DNA of 64,000 nt from assembly GCF_037975245.1 (NCBI RefSeq), contig NC_092582.1, forward strand, positions 15,207,077 to 15,271,076, written 5' to 3'. Of the stretch, positions 1 through 11,699 are shown in pieces; within the stretch, counting starts at the first letter, position 1; each line of letters begins with the position of its first letter. The DNA is from Apostichopus japonicus. Its lineage: Eukaryota > Echinodermata > Holothuroidea > Aspidochirotida > Stichopodidae. The notes beneath the pieces were generated by a model that was not told where the DNA came from, did not search any database, and was given only the letters and a program-made list of their open reading frames with translations. The translations under genes were made by a program, and so were the position numbers.

Positions 1-739
1 TTTGATCGGGCTTTTGATACTTCCTTGTGATCCCTGGACATCATACATTCAGCTATGAGCAAAAATAACTGTTGTCTGTCCTGTCCACTACAATACTCCT
101 ATTGTAACATTTTCAGACCCTAAGGGCTAATAGGTCTCTCCACCCCCCCCTCCCCCCCAAAAAAGGGGTGAAAAAGGGCGGTGCTGCTTCCAACTGAATT
201 AATCTTTTCACTCATTGTTTAACCAAAGAGAAAAATTTGGGAAAGAAAACATCAGATTATTAATATAAATGCCATATTTCTCTGAATCATTGTCTATGCT
301 CTGATGGAAAACATTTGTTCCAGTAGCAGGGTTCAATTCCCAGGTTCCAAATGGACTCGGCAGTTTAATCTGCATTTTCCTGACGATCAGACCCAAAAGA
401 GAACATCGATATGTCTCTCCACCCTTATCCCAAAGAAGAAACCTTTCAGAAACTCAAGGGTACTAAAGGGATTTCTTCCTTTTAAACTAACCAGGGTCCT
501 ACACAAAATTAACAGGGTAGTAGCATGATGGTCTCTGCCTGATTCCCCCTCCCCCAACCCTATTTCTTTTCTTGATTTTTTGTTATTCATCCTTTCGTAT
601 ATAGTCCATCTTGCATTTTGCCTTTTGAAAAACAAGAATCCTTAATCTTCATCCAAAGCAGCAAAAAGTTTATTTCCAAAAACAGTAAATTGATTATTAT
701 TATTATGATTATGATTATTATATTATTATAAGTACATAC
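1..739. other. No gene recognised (AT-rich, simple repeats)
   Basis: Short open frames on both strands have no recognisable protein signature. The stretch holds a C-rich run near 140-160 and an ATT/TTA microsatellite near 694-732. If the candidate exon at 740-818 is real, this would be its downstream intron. Confidence 0.5.
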
Positions 740-818
740 CTAGAATGGAGGCCACCTGAGCAGAGTACTTCAAGCCGTTGATATCTTGCACAAGAGTGTC
801 CAATTCCTCTACCTCCAC
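740..818 (-). CDS. Candidate internal exon of an unidentified minus-strand gene
   Basis: On the minus strand a 79-nt open stretch lies between an acceptor-like AG (ATCGATAG) and a strong donor-like GTATGT. Read in phase 0 it gives 26 residues, starting VEVEELDTLVQDINGLKYSA and then QVASIL, a composition typical of an amphipathic helix. A second frame is also open, so the frame choice is a judgement. I do not recognise the family. The rest of the gene would lie left of the window and perhaps in the 7.5-10.7 kb region. Confidence is low because only splice-site quality and composition support it. Confidence 0.3.
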
Positions 819-881
819 CTATCGATTAAATGAAACCAAAATCTAATCATGAAGTCTTCCACATTCAGTTTTTTAGAGAGT

Positions 882-1017
882 GTCACTACCCGACAAGCCC
901 TATAGGGTTTTTTAGTACACTTCCTTTCACAAGTTTTGTTTCTTATCTCCTTCTATGTCATATGTCATACTTATGTTAAGATAGAACAAAAATAAATAAA
1001 TGAAATGAAATAAATTA
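882..1017 (+). repeat. 3' end fragment of a CR1/L2-like LINE
   Basis: The text runs from a CCCGACAAGCCCTATAGGG-like motif through a T/C-rich stretch into AATAAATGAAATGAAATAAA. The same order of motifs recurs at about 40,760-40,930, ending in repeated ATGAA units. A conserved 3' tail ending in a short microsatellite is typical of 5'-truncated CR1/L2-type LINE insertions. The family assignment is inferred from that layout only. Confidence 0.45.
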
Positions 1018-1474
1018 ATTAGTTACCTTTTTTTTTAATTCGAGTAAAAGTTTTGTTTTTGTTGTTGTTGATATCGAATCAAAAGGAGTTTAACCCCTGG
1101 TCGACCTGGCGAGAGGTCCTACGGGGGATAATAAGTTTGTTTTTATAGAACAGACATTTTTTTTTTCTTGGAAAAGTTGTTCAGGCAGGGAATTGCTGGT
1201 AAATGAAGTCTTATATATTTACATTGGACAGGATAGCCATAATCATACCCGAGGTCGGAGTCTAAGAGCCAATTAGGGAGGGATTTCTAAAGGAGAGGAA
1301 TTTCTAAGTACTGAGGATTGTGGAGACGGAGTGGTTTCTATTTTTTTGGGTAGGGAGTGGTTGCGGTTTCTATTGTTTGGTAAGGGAGTGGTTGCTACTT
1401 TATGTTTTAATTAATCGGTCATTGTTGGAGTTGTTTGTTTTGTTCTGTATATATAGTATACTTGGAGTCGGGGC

Positions 1475-4259
1475 CTAGACCCATTTAGAAAAGGTTTTTT
1501 TTAATGGAATGAGACTAAGTAGTAACAATTGTGAATACAGAAAGGGTTTGGTTTTTGAGTAGTGAGTTGTTGCGACTTTGTATTTCAGGGGGAGGTCTTC
1601 AATCAAAGGGTCGTTCTCGAGGTTGTTTTTGTGTAACTTGGTGTTGAATTCTTCAAGTTGGGTGAAAGTAGATTTTGTGTTTCCTGCACGGAGAACGTAC
1701 AAAGTAGCAATATAGGTAGGGATTTTGAGTGCGAGTCGATAGCTGTGGTGTGGATTAATTTGTTTATTGGGATTAGAGATGGTAAGCAGGGAGATGCTCC
1801 CGTAACTGAGAATCGGTTTTACTTTGGATTTATAGATTTGGATAATGGTTTTCGGAGGGAAGTTATATTTTTGTGAGAGGATTTGAATGGATTTAAGTTG
1901 GGACCAGCAGCGTCCTGCAGTTCTGTTACAATGTAGATCAAACGATAATTTGCTATCGAAAGTGGTACCGAGGAAGGTTGCATTAGGAGTAGCAGTGATT
2001 GAGGTGTTGAAAGATTAATTTTGGAAATATGGTGTTGGTATTTTGAGTTTATTATGGAGAAATTGGCTAAGTTAGATTTTGAGGGATTTATTTTTGTTCT
2101 CCACATCGAGCACCAATTTTCGAGATGTGTTAATTGCTTTTTTATATTTAGTTCCATCATATAGATATTTTTACTGGTGCTCCAAATGGCTATGTTGTCA
2201 GTGTACTGACTATAGTTGCATTTAGATAGGGGGATGTTCAAATCATTAACAAATAGGGTGTAGGGGAGGGAGCTGACAACAGTGCCCTGTGGAGTACCTG
2301 CACGAAGTGGAATAGGTTTTGATTGTTGGTTTTTGTAGCATATTTTTGCATTGCGCTCACTAAGGAAAGAGGAAAGAAGTCTGGTGTTATTGGAGGGGAG
2401 ATTAAAGTTAAGTAGTTAAATTCTTATGCCGTTGTGCCAAGTTTTGTCGAACGCCTTTTCGGCATCAAGGATGAGGGCAGCTGTGGTATCATGTTTTTTA
2501 ATGAAGCCGATGCGAATTTCTTCGGAAAGGCGGAAAGTTTGGTTTATTGTAGATTTGTGTGCACGGAATTAGCCTGATTGATACAGGCAAAGTGATTATT
2601 TTGCTCTAGGTGGGTTCTGGTGCAGCTTTCTATAATTCTTTCGAAAATCTTACCTAAGGCTGGCAGGAGACTAATTGGTCAATAGTTTTGAATTTTGGTG
2701 TGTCTTTACGTAGTAGTTTCGGTATTAAAATCATTTTGGCGGATTTCCACCGGGTTTGGAAATCAGGAGTTCGTTTAATAATGGGAAAATATGAGAATTA
2801 ATGAATATATCGGAGGCAGACGGAGGGGAATCTTTTAGCATTAGGTCATTTATGTTGTCAAGACCAGGGGAGGAGGCATTTTTGCATACTTAGTGGCACT
2901 ATACCAATTGTTTATATCTATTTCTTTGAGTAGAGGGATGTTTTTGTTGAGACATCCTTACAAGTCAGGGATAAAGCTGGTTGCATTACAGATAATTGTA
3001 CGGTCTATTTCGTGTTGGAATCTGTCATCGTATGGAGGGCCATCTAAGATATTGAATATAGTTTTCAAGTACGATTCAATAAGCTTTATTTGGTCTTAAG
3101 TTTTTGTGATCAGGTTACCTACTTTATCTCTAAGGCATTGGTCTATATTACCTGTGTTTTGGGTTGTTATGGGTTTATGATATTTTTTAAATTTCTTCCA
3201 AAAGTGTTTTGGGATTTTGTCATTAACGATTGAATCGCATTTGTTTTGGACTCGGTTTTGTCGACCGCCAATATTTATCTATTCATTGTTTTTTAAGTTG
3301 GTTAATTTGGGTTTTTAGAGTTGGATCTGGGGAGATCATATAGGTTCTATGTAGGCGACGTCTGAGTTAATTAGTGTAAGAATATTCCTATTTAGTTTTC
3401 GGTTTCTGTTTTTTTTTTAAGGGGCAGTGTTTTTTGAAGGTATTGAAGATATGTTGGGCAATGCTGTCACGATATATGCCGATGTAATTTAGCTTGTTGT
3501 TGTGGTAATTGGGGATAGTGTTGTTTGTTACAAGTTCCTTTTTAAATGATGTCCAGTCTGTTTTATTGTAATTATACGTTAATTCGTTATTTTGGATGCG
3601 ACTGAGGTTTATGTCTAGCTCAAAAAGGAGTGGAAAATGGTCACTGATAGGTCATCTTCTAGGATTTGAATAGAATGAGTTTTAGTTGCAAGGTGATTTG
3701 AGGTTATGGCGTAGTCAAGTAGTTCAGTATTATTGTTTATTGGGTTTATCCTAGTTTTGGTATTTTGGTTAATTATTGTTAAGTTGTGTTTATCACATAT
3801 TTCTAAGAGGGACATGCCTTTTTCAGATATTTTGGTGCTACCAAAAATGATTTGGTGGGCATTTAGATCTCCTAGTAGTATTGTATTTTTATTAGAACTT
3901 TTTTTTATTGTGGATATGGGCTCATTTGGGGACTATAATAGCTAATAACGTGGAGAGGTTTATTGTCTCTTTCGAGTACAATTTCAATTGTTTGTTTGGG
4001 TTGGGTTTGGGAGGAGGGTGGCTTTGAGGTTGTTTTTTTCAGCAATAAGTACTCCTCCCATAGAGCGAGAGCTATCGTGTCTGAAAGTTTGGTAACCAGG
4101 GATGCTAAGGTGGGAATCTGTATTTAGTTTAGTTTCGTTTAACGAAATAATATCCGGGGAGTGGTTGGTGAATATACTAAGTAGGAGGCTTAATTTTGGA
4201 AGGATACTGTTGATGTTTAGGTGGAGGAACTTGACAGAAGGAGGGAGTGTGCTTGTCAT
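1475..4259 (-). pseudogene. LINE ORF2 remnant: endonuclease and reverse transcriptase
   Basis: The 5' end encodes an AP-endonuclease-like start with FLHLNINS (catalytic Asn context) and LNETKL (catalytic Glu). A later segment near 3640-3700 carries the ISDHFPLLF motif, but only after a shift of frame. The reverse transcriptase part near 2190-2310 reads AGTPQGTVVSSLPYTLFVND and then QYTDNIAIW, which aligns with the usual PQGSxLSPLLF and YADDIAIW motifs. The catalytic YADD is therefore YTDN here. A C-terminal open segment ends at 1475. Several frame breaks separate these parts, so no enzyme can be made. Confidence 0.8.
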
Positions 4260-4439
4260 GTAGGTGACTGAGGAGGGCTAAATATTGAAGGTTGGTGGAG
4301 ATGTTCCATAATTACAGTTTTGGGGATATTTAAGTTTAAATGTTTTAGTGTTAACACGGTGGCATAACTGGCAAGGTCGTCGGATTTGATTTTAATGTCG
4401 GCTTTTTGGAAGGTTTATTGCACTAATTCAATTACAAAG

Positions 4440-5664
4440 GTTGCGATATGAAGTTTTTTGTTCAGTGGCGATTTTATTTCTTATTTCAATTTTAGGGGTA
4501 GATTTGGTTACATTCGCGTAGGTTCTTTGTTGTTGTTGTTGTTTGTTATTAGCTTCAGTTTTAGCTTCTTTAAATTTTGGGCATCCTTTGTAAAGGGCGG
4601 CATGAGTCCCTGAGCAATTGGCACATTATGTTTTCTTTTGGTTTGGGACAGTCTTCAACTCTGTGGTTTTTGCCACATCTGAGACATCTGGTTTGATTTT
4701 TGCAAGAATGGTGGGTGTTTCCAAAAAGTTGACATTTGAAACATTGAGTGATTTGGGGGGGGGGGGGTTCGTGGTATTCTTCTGTTTTGTGTTTATAGTA
4801 TCCTAAGTAGAAACCTTGTTTGATTAGGGATTGTTGAGGTTCTTGTTCTTCAAACGTTATTTTTTACTTTCCAATTTGGATTGTTTTGTGGCATGACTAA
4901 TGAGTCTTTAAGTTGTACTGGGGGTGTATTCTTGGTCTTTGAGTTCTTGTTCAATATCTTTGATTTGAATTTCAGGGTTTATGCCACAGGGTACTACGGA
5001 GAAGTTTCTTTGTCTTACTTTTTGGGGGATTCTTGGTTTAGGGTTGCCTAGTTTAGTCTATGGTTTCAGGAGGATATTTGCAGATTTAGGGTCATATAGG
5101 GTGATTACATGCCACGAAAGTGTCCATAAGCTATAGGTTGCATCCAAAACCCCGCCGTTTGTACTGAACGGCAGGTTTTTTCCAATTGGTTAGCTGAGTG
5201 ATAAGTCCCATCTTTTCGCACTTATAGTTGAGCTGCCTATTCGTCTATTATGCAACTCTTCACACAGCTAGTAGCCAAATCACTATCAGATCAAGGCAGA
5301 CATGGCAAGGTGTGTACAAATCAACTCTTCCTTACTAACCAGTCTGTTTGCAGAAGAGATAAAGTTTCAGTAAGTTGAGGTCAAGAGAGCTGAAAAATGC
5401 AACATATGGCTAATGGACTAATTCTCGTCATGAGGATGTTGTTACTACGAAGACTGTTTATATTTGAGATCATGGCATTTGGTTTTTCTTCATTGATTAG
5501 TTTAGCAAGTGTTATTGGGTTTTTTGATGTTCTGGTAAGATTCCTGATACAATGATTGTTTGAGCGGATTTTTTGGTGGTTGGTTTGGAGTTAGGAGATG
5601 GGTTTATTTCAACGGAGTTTGGACTTTGTCTTTTTCTGCTATTTTTGTACAGAGATCCAGTCAT
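4440..5664 (-). pseudogene. LINE ORF1 (gag-like) remnant with zinc knuckles
   Basis: A start codon at 5664 opens a polar N-terminus (MTGSLYKNSRKRQSPNSVE) that breaks after about 55 codons. Near 4590-4770 three zinc-knuckle-like motifs follow one another: CFKCQLFGNTHHSC, CLRCGKNHRVEDC and, after a frame shift, a third Cys-His motif. A Gln-rich tail follows. This arrangement is usual for ORF1 of Jockey-type elements, whose product binds element RNA. A foreign-looking insert at about 5140-5415 interrupts it. Confidence 0.7.
5140..5415. repeat. Insert inside the LINE ORF1 with a GC-rich hairpin
   Basis: The ORF1-like reading is interrupted by about 275 bp that resemble neither the element nor its flanks. 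Near its left edge, AACCCCGCCGTT and AACGGCAGGTT can pair as a short stem around a 7-nt loop. It may be a small secondary insertion. I could not define inverted ends or a target duplication. Confidence 0.3.
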
Positions 5665-6339
5665 TAATGTCTATGCCAAAATCAGAGAGGTTTAGGTTTT
5701 CGACTAGGGGGCGGTTATAGGTGGGTAAGGGGTTGTCATATTGGCAAAACAGCCCCTCCCTACGGGTTTTAAATGGCTTCTATACAATGAAATTGATCAT
5801 AGACTTCACTTACCAGAAAGAATTAGTCTCCAGCCTTAGACGGCAGACGGAAAGAATAGGAACTCCTTTTGAAGAGACACACTATGAATCGAAAGTGTAC
5901 TCGGAAGCGTTGTGTTGGTATCCAAGGACGCGTACGTTTTGTAAATGGCGGGTAAGTAATAGAGTGAAGGATGATGGGGTGGCACTATGTCAAAAAGATA
6001 ACTGTTGACCAACATAATCCTCAGATCCCTAATGAAAGGAGAGGAATGCAAAAGAAATTAGCAAATTTTCTTCAAATTAAGTCTCGTACATTTAGCACAA
6101 AACATTAATAAGCAACTAATTAATAAGCAACTAATTCCAACAAAGTTTAGACTGTGATTGAAACTTTACTAGTGGAAACACAAGTAAATATATATTACAT
6201 TTTTAGGAACCTTTCTTTCTTATGACTAACCTTGACTGTATATTGCAGCTTTCCAGCTTAGCTGGTGAATTTCCATCAAATCAGCTCATCTTTGAGTTTT
6301 CTTATCTTGACAACAATCAACTGTCTTTTTAATTTACCA

Positions 6340-7425
6340 CAACCCAGACCACACTAATTGGCAACTCTTTCCAACAATCTAAGGCAACAATCATCAATTT
6401 AAGACAACCAAATTACTAACTACAAAATGATTCCAACAAACTAAGGCACCGGGTCTCATTAATTTAGCACAAAACAGACCACACTAGTTAGCAACTCATA
6501 TCAATAAACTAAGGCAAAACTTATAAATTTAATACAAAACACCACACTAATTACCAACAAATTATCACAGCACACCTCTTCAATTAAGCACAAAAAGACC
6601 ACACTAATTAGCTACTCATTCCACCAAACTAAGTCACAATGTCTCTTTAATTTATCACGAAACAGACCACACCAAATACCGACTGGCTCCGACAGGCTAA
6701 GGCACAGTGTCTCTTACATTTAGCACAAAAACAAGAAATTACCAAATACCGACAGGTTCCAACAGTCTAAGGCACCGTGTCTCTTACATTTAGCACAAAA
6801 ACAAGAAATTACCAAATACCGACTGGTTCCAACAGTCTAAGGCACTGTGTCTCGTACATTTAGCACAAAAATAGACCACACCAAATACCGACTGGTTCCA
6901 ACATGCTAAGGCAACGTGTCTTGTACATTTAGCACAAAAACTTACCACACCAAATACCGACTGGTTCCAACAGTCTAAGGCACTGTGTCTCGTACATTTA
7001 GCACAAAACTGACCACACCAAATACCGACTGGTTCCAACAGGCTAAGGCACTGTGTCTCTTACATTTAGCACAAAAACAAGAAATTACCAAATACCGACA
7101 GGTTCCAACAGTCTAAGGCACCGTGTCTCTTACATTTAGCACAAAAACAAGAAATTACCAAATACCGACTGGTTCCAACAGTCTAAGGCACTGTGTCTCG
7201 TACATTTAGCACAAAAATAGACCACACCAAATACCGACTGGTTCCAACATGCTAAGGCAACGTGTCTTGTACATTTAGCACAAAAACTTACCACACCAAA
7301 TACCGACTGGTTCCAACAGTCTAAGGCACTGTGTCTCGTACATTTAGCACAAAACTGACCACACCAAATACCGACTGGTTCCAACAGGCTAAGGCACCGT
7401 GTCTCCTACATTAAGCACTGATCTT
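6340..7425. repeat. Minisatellite, ~57-72-bp unit with a doubled higher-order unit
   Basis: The basic unit contains TACCGACTGGTTCCAACA, CTAAGGCAC and TACATTTAGCACAAAA. Units left of about 6,650 are diverged. From 6,733 to 7,424 two blocks of about 346 bp follow each other and appear identical, each made of five ordered variants of the unit. Open frames on the minus strand (6790-7038 and 7136-7384) give the same Cys-rich peptide because the DNA is repeated. I do not regard them as genes. Confidence 0.9.
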
Positions 7426-10400
7426 GGCAACAATCAACTGTTGAGAGGACAAGACTGATGTTAATGATTCTGGCTCAAAATGATGTTTCCCTTGAAACTT
7501 AATTTTTCTCCAATTTCTGTTAACAAACTTCCAGATAACACTTCCAGATCTCTCTGTAGAGGACAGGCTTGAAGGATCTTCTCGTATTTGGTGGAGTTAA
7601 TGATCTTTCAAACCTGATCCAGCTTCATTACAGACATCCAAGACTCACAATTTTCCTGACATTTTCTTCATCTTCTTCTTTCACCTGAGACAGTACTGTA
7701 AAAGATAAGATTTCATATACTGGAAAGCAGATACTGTAGACATTGCAACTAGACTCATTTTTATCCACTCCCTCCTTCCTCCCTCCCCCTGACTACCTAA
7801 ACAACCCTGACTGCTGCCTCATTGATATAACTATGTATAAACAAATGTACATCATTGTGGTTTAACGGCAGAAATAAACGAAACGAATACCAGAGCTTAA
7901 ATATTTCTGTGTTACTATAGTAAACTGCATACCCAAACGGAAGCATTACAGAATCTTCAATGTCTCAGACCTCCAGCAGGATGTTAGTCAGTTCATGGAG
8001 TCTTCTTGTGAATCAGTGTGGCCAATGCAATGCTGTAGAGACAAATATAAAAGCAATATGTATATATATACCTATGGTGTGAAATGAATTTTAGTAGGTT
8101 TTTAGTAGTTTTACATAAGATCAACTTCCAGTTTGCATATGCAGATACCTTTCCCATGAATGTTTACAAACATGAATAAACTGTACCTCTTTTTGTTACT
8201 AAGTGCCTGTTTATTTTTAATACTTGCAATATATGACTTATTAATGAACCTTACTAGACATTGCTATCGAACCTACATATGGAGTACTTCACAAAATGCC
8301 AAAACTTCGTTTGATGTACAGTGTTCACTATAATGGTCAAGCCAATAGTAAGGAATGAATTGAACACAATTTTGAGAACATTTCATCAGCCAAACAATTT
8401 TTGAGAGCATGTACTAGTTAAAACAAACTTAGCAAGCACATTCATGAATAACTGGAAAATTGAAAAATTTCTGAAATAAACATCATTCTTGAAACAAGAA
8501 ACTTGACAAGTGAAATAAGGACCGACACTTAAGCTACAACATGCACACTTAGCAAAGATGAAAACTGGCTTTTCGGCCTTACACAAGTACCAACAACATA
8601 TTGGTATATTCATGGTAAAGCCTTATGTGCTTCCATGACTTCTAGCACCTGCGTAATAATATTCTATATCTATGAACAAGGACAGAGATACTATATATTG
8701 TTCTTATCTTTCAATACTCTTAATATGTGTTCACCATGAGTTGTGTTCCTCACAACTTAATTAATGTTTTCAAATTAAAAACCAAATTAAAGACAATTAC
8801 TCAACAATGAGAGGTCGACTTAGAAAAGTTTGAATTCGGTTTAATAATAATCAAAGTTTCAGTGAAACAGTTCTGGCGACTATAAAATCATGCCTTAGGC
8901 ATTAAAAGAAGACTATGATCTGATAAAGATATGCCGAGAGTTGGACCAATACTGTTAAGCCTAGCTTCAGGTCAAAATTATGCTAGTTGATCAAATTAAT
9001 ACATGTATATCAATTTAGTTGCCTATGCTAGGTAACATCAGCTTGCATAGAGAGTTTTCTCCATACTTGAACCATCACCAACATCAATTAGACCACAGAG
9101 CTAGGCCTAATTGCTTGAGAATTTCATTTTACAAAGTACCTTTGCTTGTATAACAAGCCTAGGATAAGCTAGTTCGTCCTGATCTCTATCTAGCCTCCGC
9201 TTTGGTAGGCTAGCCTAGGTTTTCCCATTTTCATTTGGTGGTAGGCCTAGCCTGGGGCCATTTGTTCCCTACCCTAACAACGTTATTTTCCGCCCACTAA
9301 AAAGTTGAGTAACTTACTTTTCCTGCATCATAGGGGAGTCAAGTACGTTTTCAAGGGAAATTAACATTTTCAGGGGAGTTAACTAAGGTTTTTCATGGGA
9401 GGCATATTGGCTAGACTATGTGGAAAGAATAGATGTTGTAAGTGGAATAACTGAAGGGAGAAAGGTAACGTTAAGGGTGAAAAATAACATGGTTAAGGAA
9501 TCTAACATACTATTTTCATTAGAGGAGACTGTTGTTCTGTAGGCTCTGACAGCATATTTTCTTTTTAGAGTGAGCTAAAGAAAGTTGTGATAGTATGAAG
9601 GAAAATAGAAAATGTGACCAGGTACCTTACTGTACTTGTGTAACTGTTCAGTGATTGAAAGATGAAGTGTTTGTGAATAGGCCTGTTTGTTTGTATGCGA
9701 ACATGGGGTAATTAACATGCGTGGAATCCATAGTGGTTATGGGTTGTATGGCATTCATTGTGGGAAAGAAATAACATAGAAACTTTAGCCTATACTAGTA
9801 TAGGTATATGCCTTCCTTGGATCCTCCCCTAAAATTGTTGTTTTCCCATTTACCAGTTTCTTCAATTACTACAAGTGTCTCTTTGAAATATGTTCCTTTC
9901 TTTCACCAAACTCTCTTAAATCACAAGATACATTTACTACGTACAGTTGCTTCACTGCCTTAATGAATTCTTTCCACAGCCAAGCCGTCTTTCTTTCCTC
10001 CCCTGAAAAACGTTTGTTTCAACCCTATAAAAATAATTAAATATCTAACAGGAGCCAGCCTGTCATGATGGAAAAAAAAAGCAATGAGAGAGAGCTTTCA
10101 TCCTAAGCTAATTTGTCCGGTTGCGAGTTAGTTTCTTGAGAATGTGTTACTGTTATTGTTAAGTGCTAGATGGCATAGCCTAGGCTATGGTAGGCTACTT
10201 AGTCTGGTAGGAATTTAAAGACCTAATTAAAGGCCTAATTAAGTTAGGCCTACCCTAACTGTACTAGCCTTAACCAGAAAGTGATTAGGCCCAACCAGCT
10301 AGGTCTAGTATTTTGTCGGAAGATATAAAGTGACTTACTTTACTTACGTTAATTGTCTAGTGAATATCATATTAGGCCTAGGTTAGCATTCCAACTTACT

Positions 10401-10868
10401 ATAGACGCCAGTGCCTACGTGAGCTAGCCTATCGTTAGGCCTAAGCTATACTATTATATTTGATAGGCTAGCCTAATTTCTCACGCTCGCTGACTCAAAC
10501 AATGTGAAGTACTAACTTGCTCCACAAAACTAATGAACAACCTTCGTCATTAAAATCTTTGGCAGTTACTTCCCGTACAGAATAGGCTACAAATTACAAT
10601 TACGTATGAATTGTTAGCCAACGGCTGCCAGGAAGCGAACTGCTCGTGCAACCTTTCGTGAGCTTTATATACAGATCATAATTCGCGCTCCTTAGCTTAA
10701 ACTTTGACCGATGTGAAGTTAGATACTTATTCCACGTTCCTCGTTCGATATTCGCGAATGAGTAACTGCTACCTATTCAGTTACGTATTCGACAATGGTA
10801 TCGACGTAACACCTCTGGCAAGACAAAAGCTGGCTTACAAGATGTTCAACATTTGGTCGTGGAAAGAG
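7426..10868. other. No secure gene; AT-rich then CTAG/AGGCCT-rich DNA
   Basis: Two minus-strand spots look like possible 3' exons. Near 7,640-7,700 an acceptor-like TTTTACAG precedes an open segment containing VKEEDEENVRKIV. Near 7,975-8,028 a CTCTACAG precedes a short open segment. Neither could be assigned to a family. From about 8,950 to 10,480 the motifs AGGCCTA and GCTAGCCTA recur. A more CpG-containing stretch at 10,620-10,830 could be a promoter region. Confidence 0.35.
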
Positions 10869-10869
10869 G

Positions 10870-11690
10870 TTTAGTCATATGAACTCTAATGACTATGTAG
10901 AAGGGTACTATAGTGCATCTTGCCCGGTCCAAATAGTTCTTAACCAACTAAAATGACCACTATACTTCATCAGTTTTTAAATTAATGTACCGGGACCTGA
11001 AGAAAATCACTTTAGGTCCTAATCAAGACTAGCACGCCTTGGACCACCTAACCAATGGGTCATATGAATTCTTAACACATTGTAGAAGGATACTATAATG
11101 CGTCTTGCCCGGTCCAAAGAGTGCTTGACCAATTAAAATGACCACTAAATTAACAATTTTTTAAATGAATGTAACGGGAACTGAAATAAAAACATTTGGG
11201 CCCTAATCAAAACCAGCACGTCTTGGACCACCCAGCCAATGGGTTATAGGAACTCTAAAGACATTGTAGAATGGTACCATAATGCGTCATGCCAGGTCCA
11301 AAGAGTGCTTGACCAATTTTAATGACCACTAAATCATTACTTCTTTAATGAGTGTAACGGGACCACGAAAAAGCTTTGGGCCCTTATCCATGCAGCACGC
11401 CTTGGATCACCAAACCGATGGTTAACATGAACTCTAAAGACATTGTAGAAGGGTACCTAGTGCGTCTTGCCTGGTCCAAAGTGTGCTTGACCAATTAAAC
11501 TGACCACTAAATCATCACTTCGTTAATGAATGTTAATGGACCTGCAAAAAATCTTTAGGCCCCAGTCAAGACCAGCAGCACGCCTTGGACCACCTAACCA
11601 ATGGGTCATAGGAAGTCCAAGGACTTTGTAGAAGGGTACCATAATGCGTCTTGCCCGATCCAAAGAGTGCTTGACCAATTTAAAAACAGA
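10870..11690. repeat. Tandem satellite, ~182-bp unit, about 4.5 copies
   Basis: Copies start near 10,874, 11,060, 11,242, 11,421 and 11,603, a spacing of 179-186 bp. Shared landmarks in each are GTAGAAGGGTACCATAATGC, GTCCAAAGAGTGCTTGACCA, a TAACGGGACC-like motif and CAGCACGCCTTGGACCACC. Copies differ by point changes and small indels, so the array is not very recent. An open frame across it on the minus strand is not a gene. Confidence 0.9.
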
Positions 11691-11699
11691 GAGATTTGA

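Larger units (their letters stand above)
1230..5664 (-). mobile_element. Degenerate Jockey/I-group LINE retrotransposon
   Basis: The element reads right to left. It starts with a gag-like ORF1 with zinc knuckles (about 5664 down to 4440), followed by ORF2 with an endonuclease (4259 down to about 3430) and a reverse transcriptase (about 3400 down to 1475). This two-ORF order with CCHC knuckles in ORF1 fits the Jockey/I group. Frameshifts and stops are scattered throughout, so it is a dead copy. The 5' and 3' limits are approximate. No target-site duplication was found. Confidence 0.8.

Noticed and set aside
6790-7384. Two identical Cys-rich 82-codon frames
   Set aside because: They arise from the tandem minisatellite. 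Identical because the 346-bp DNA unit is duplicated.
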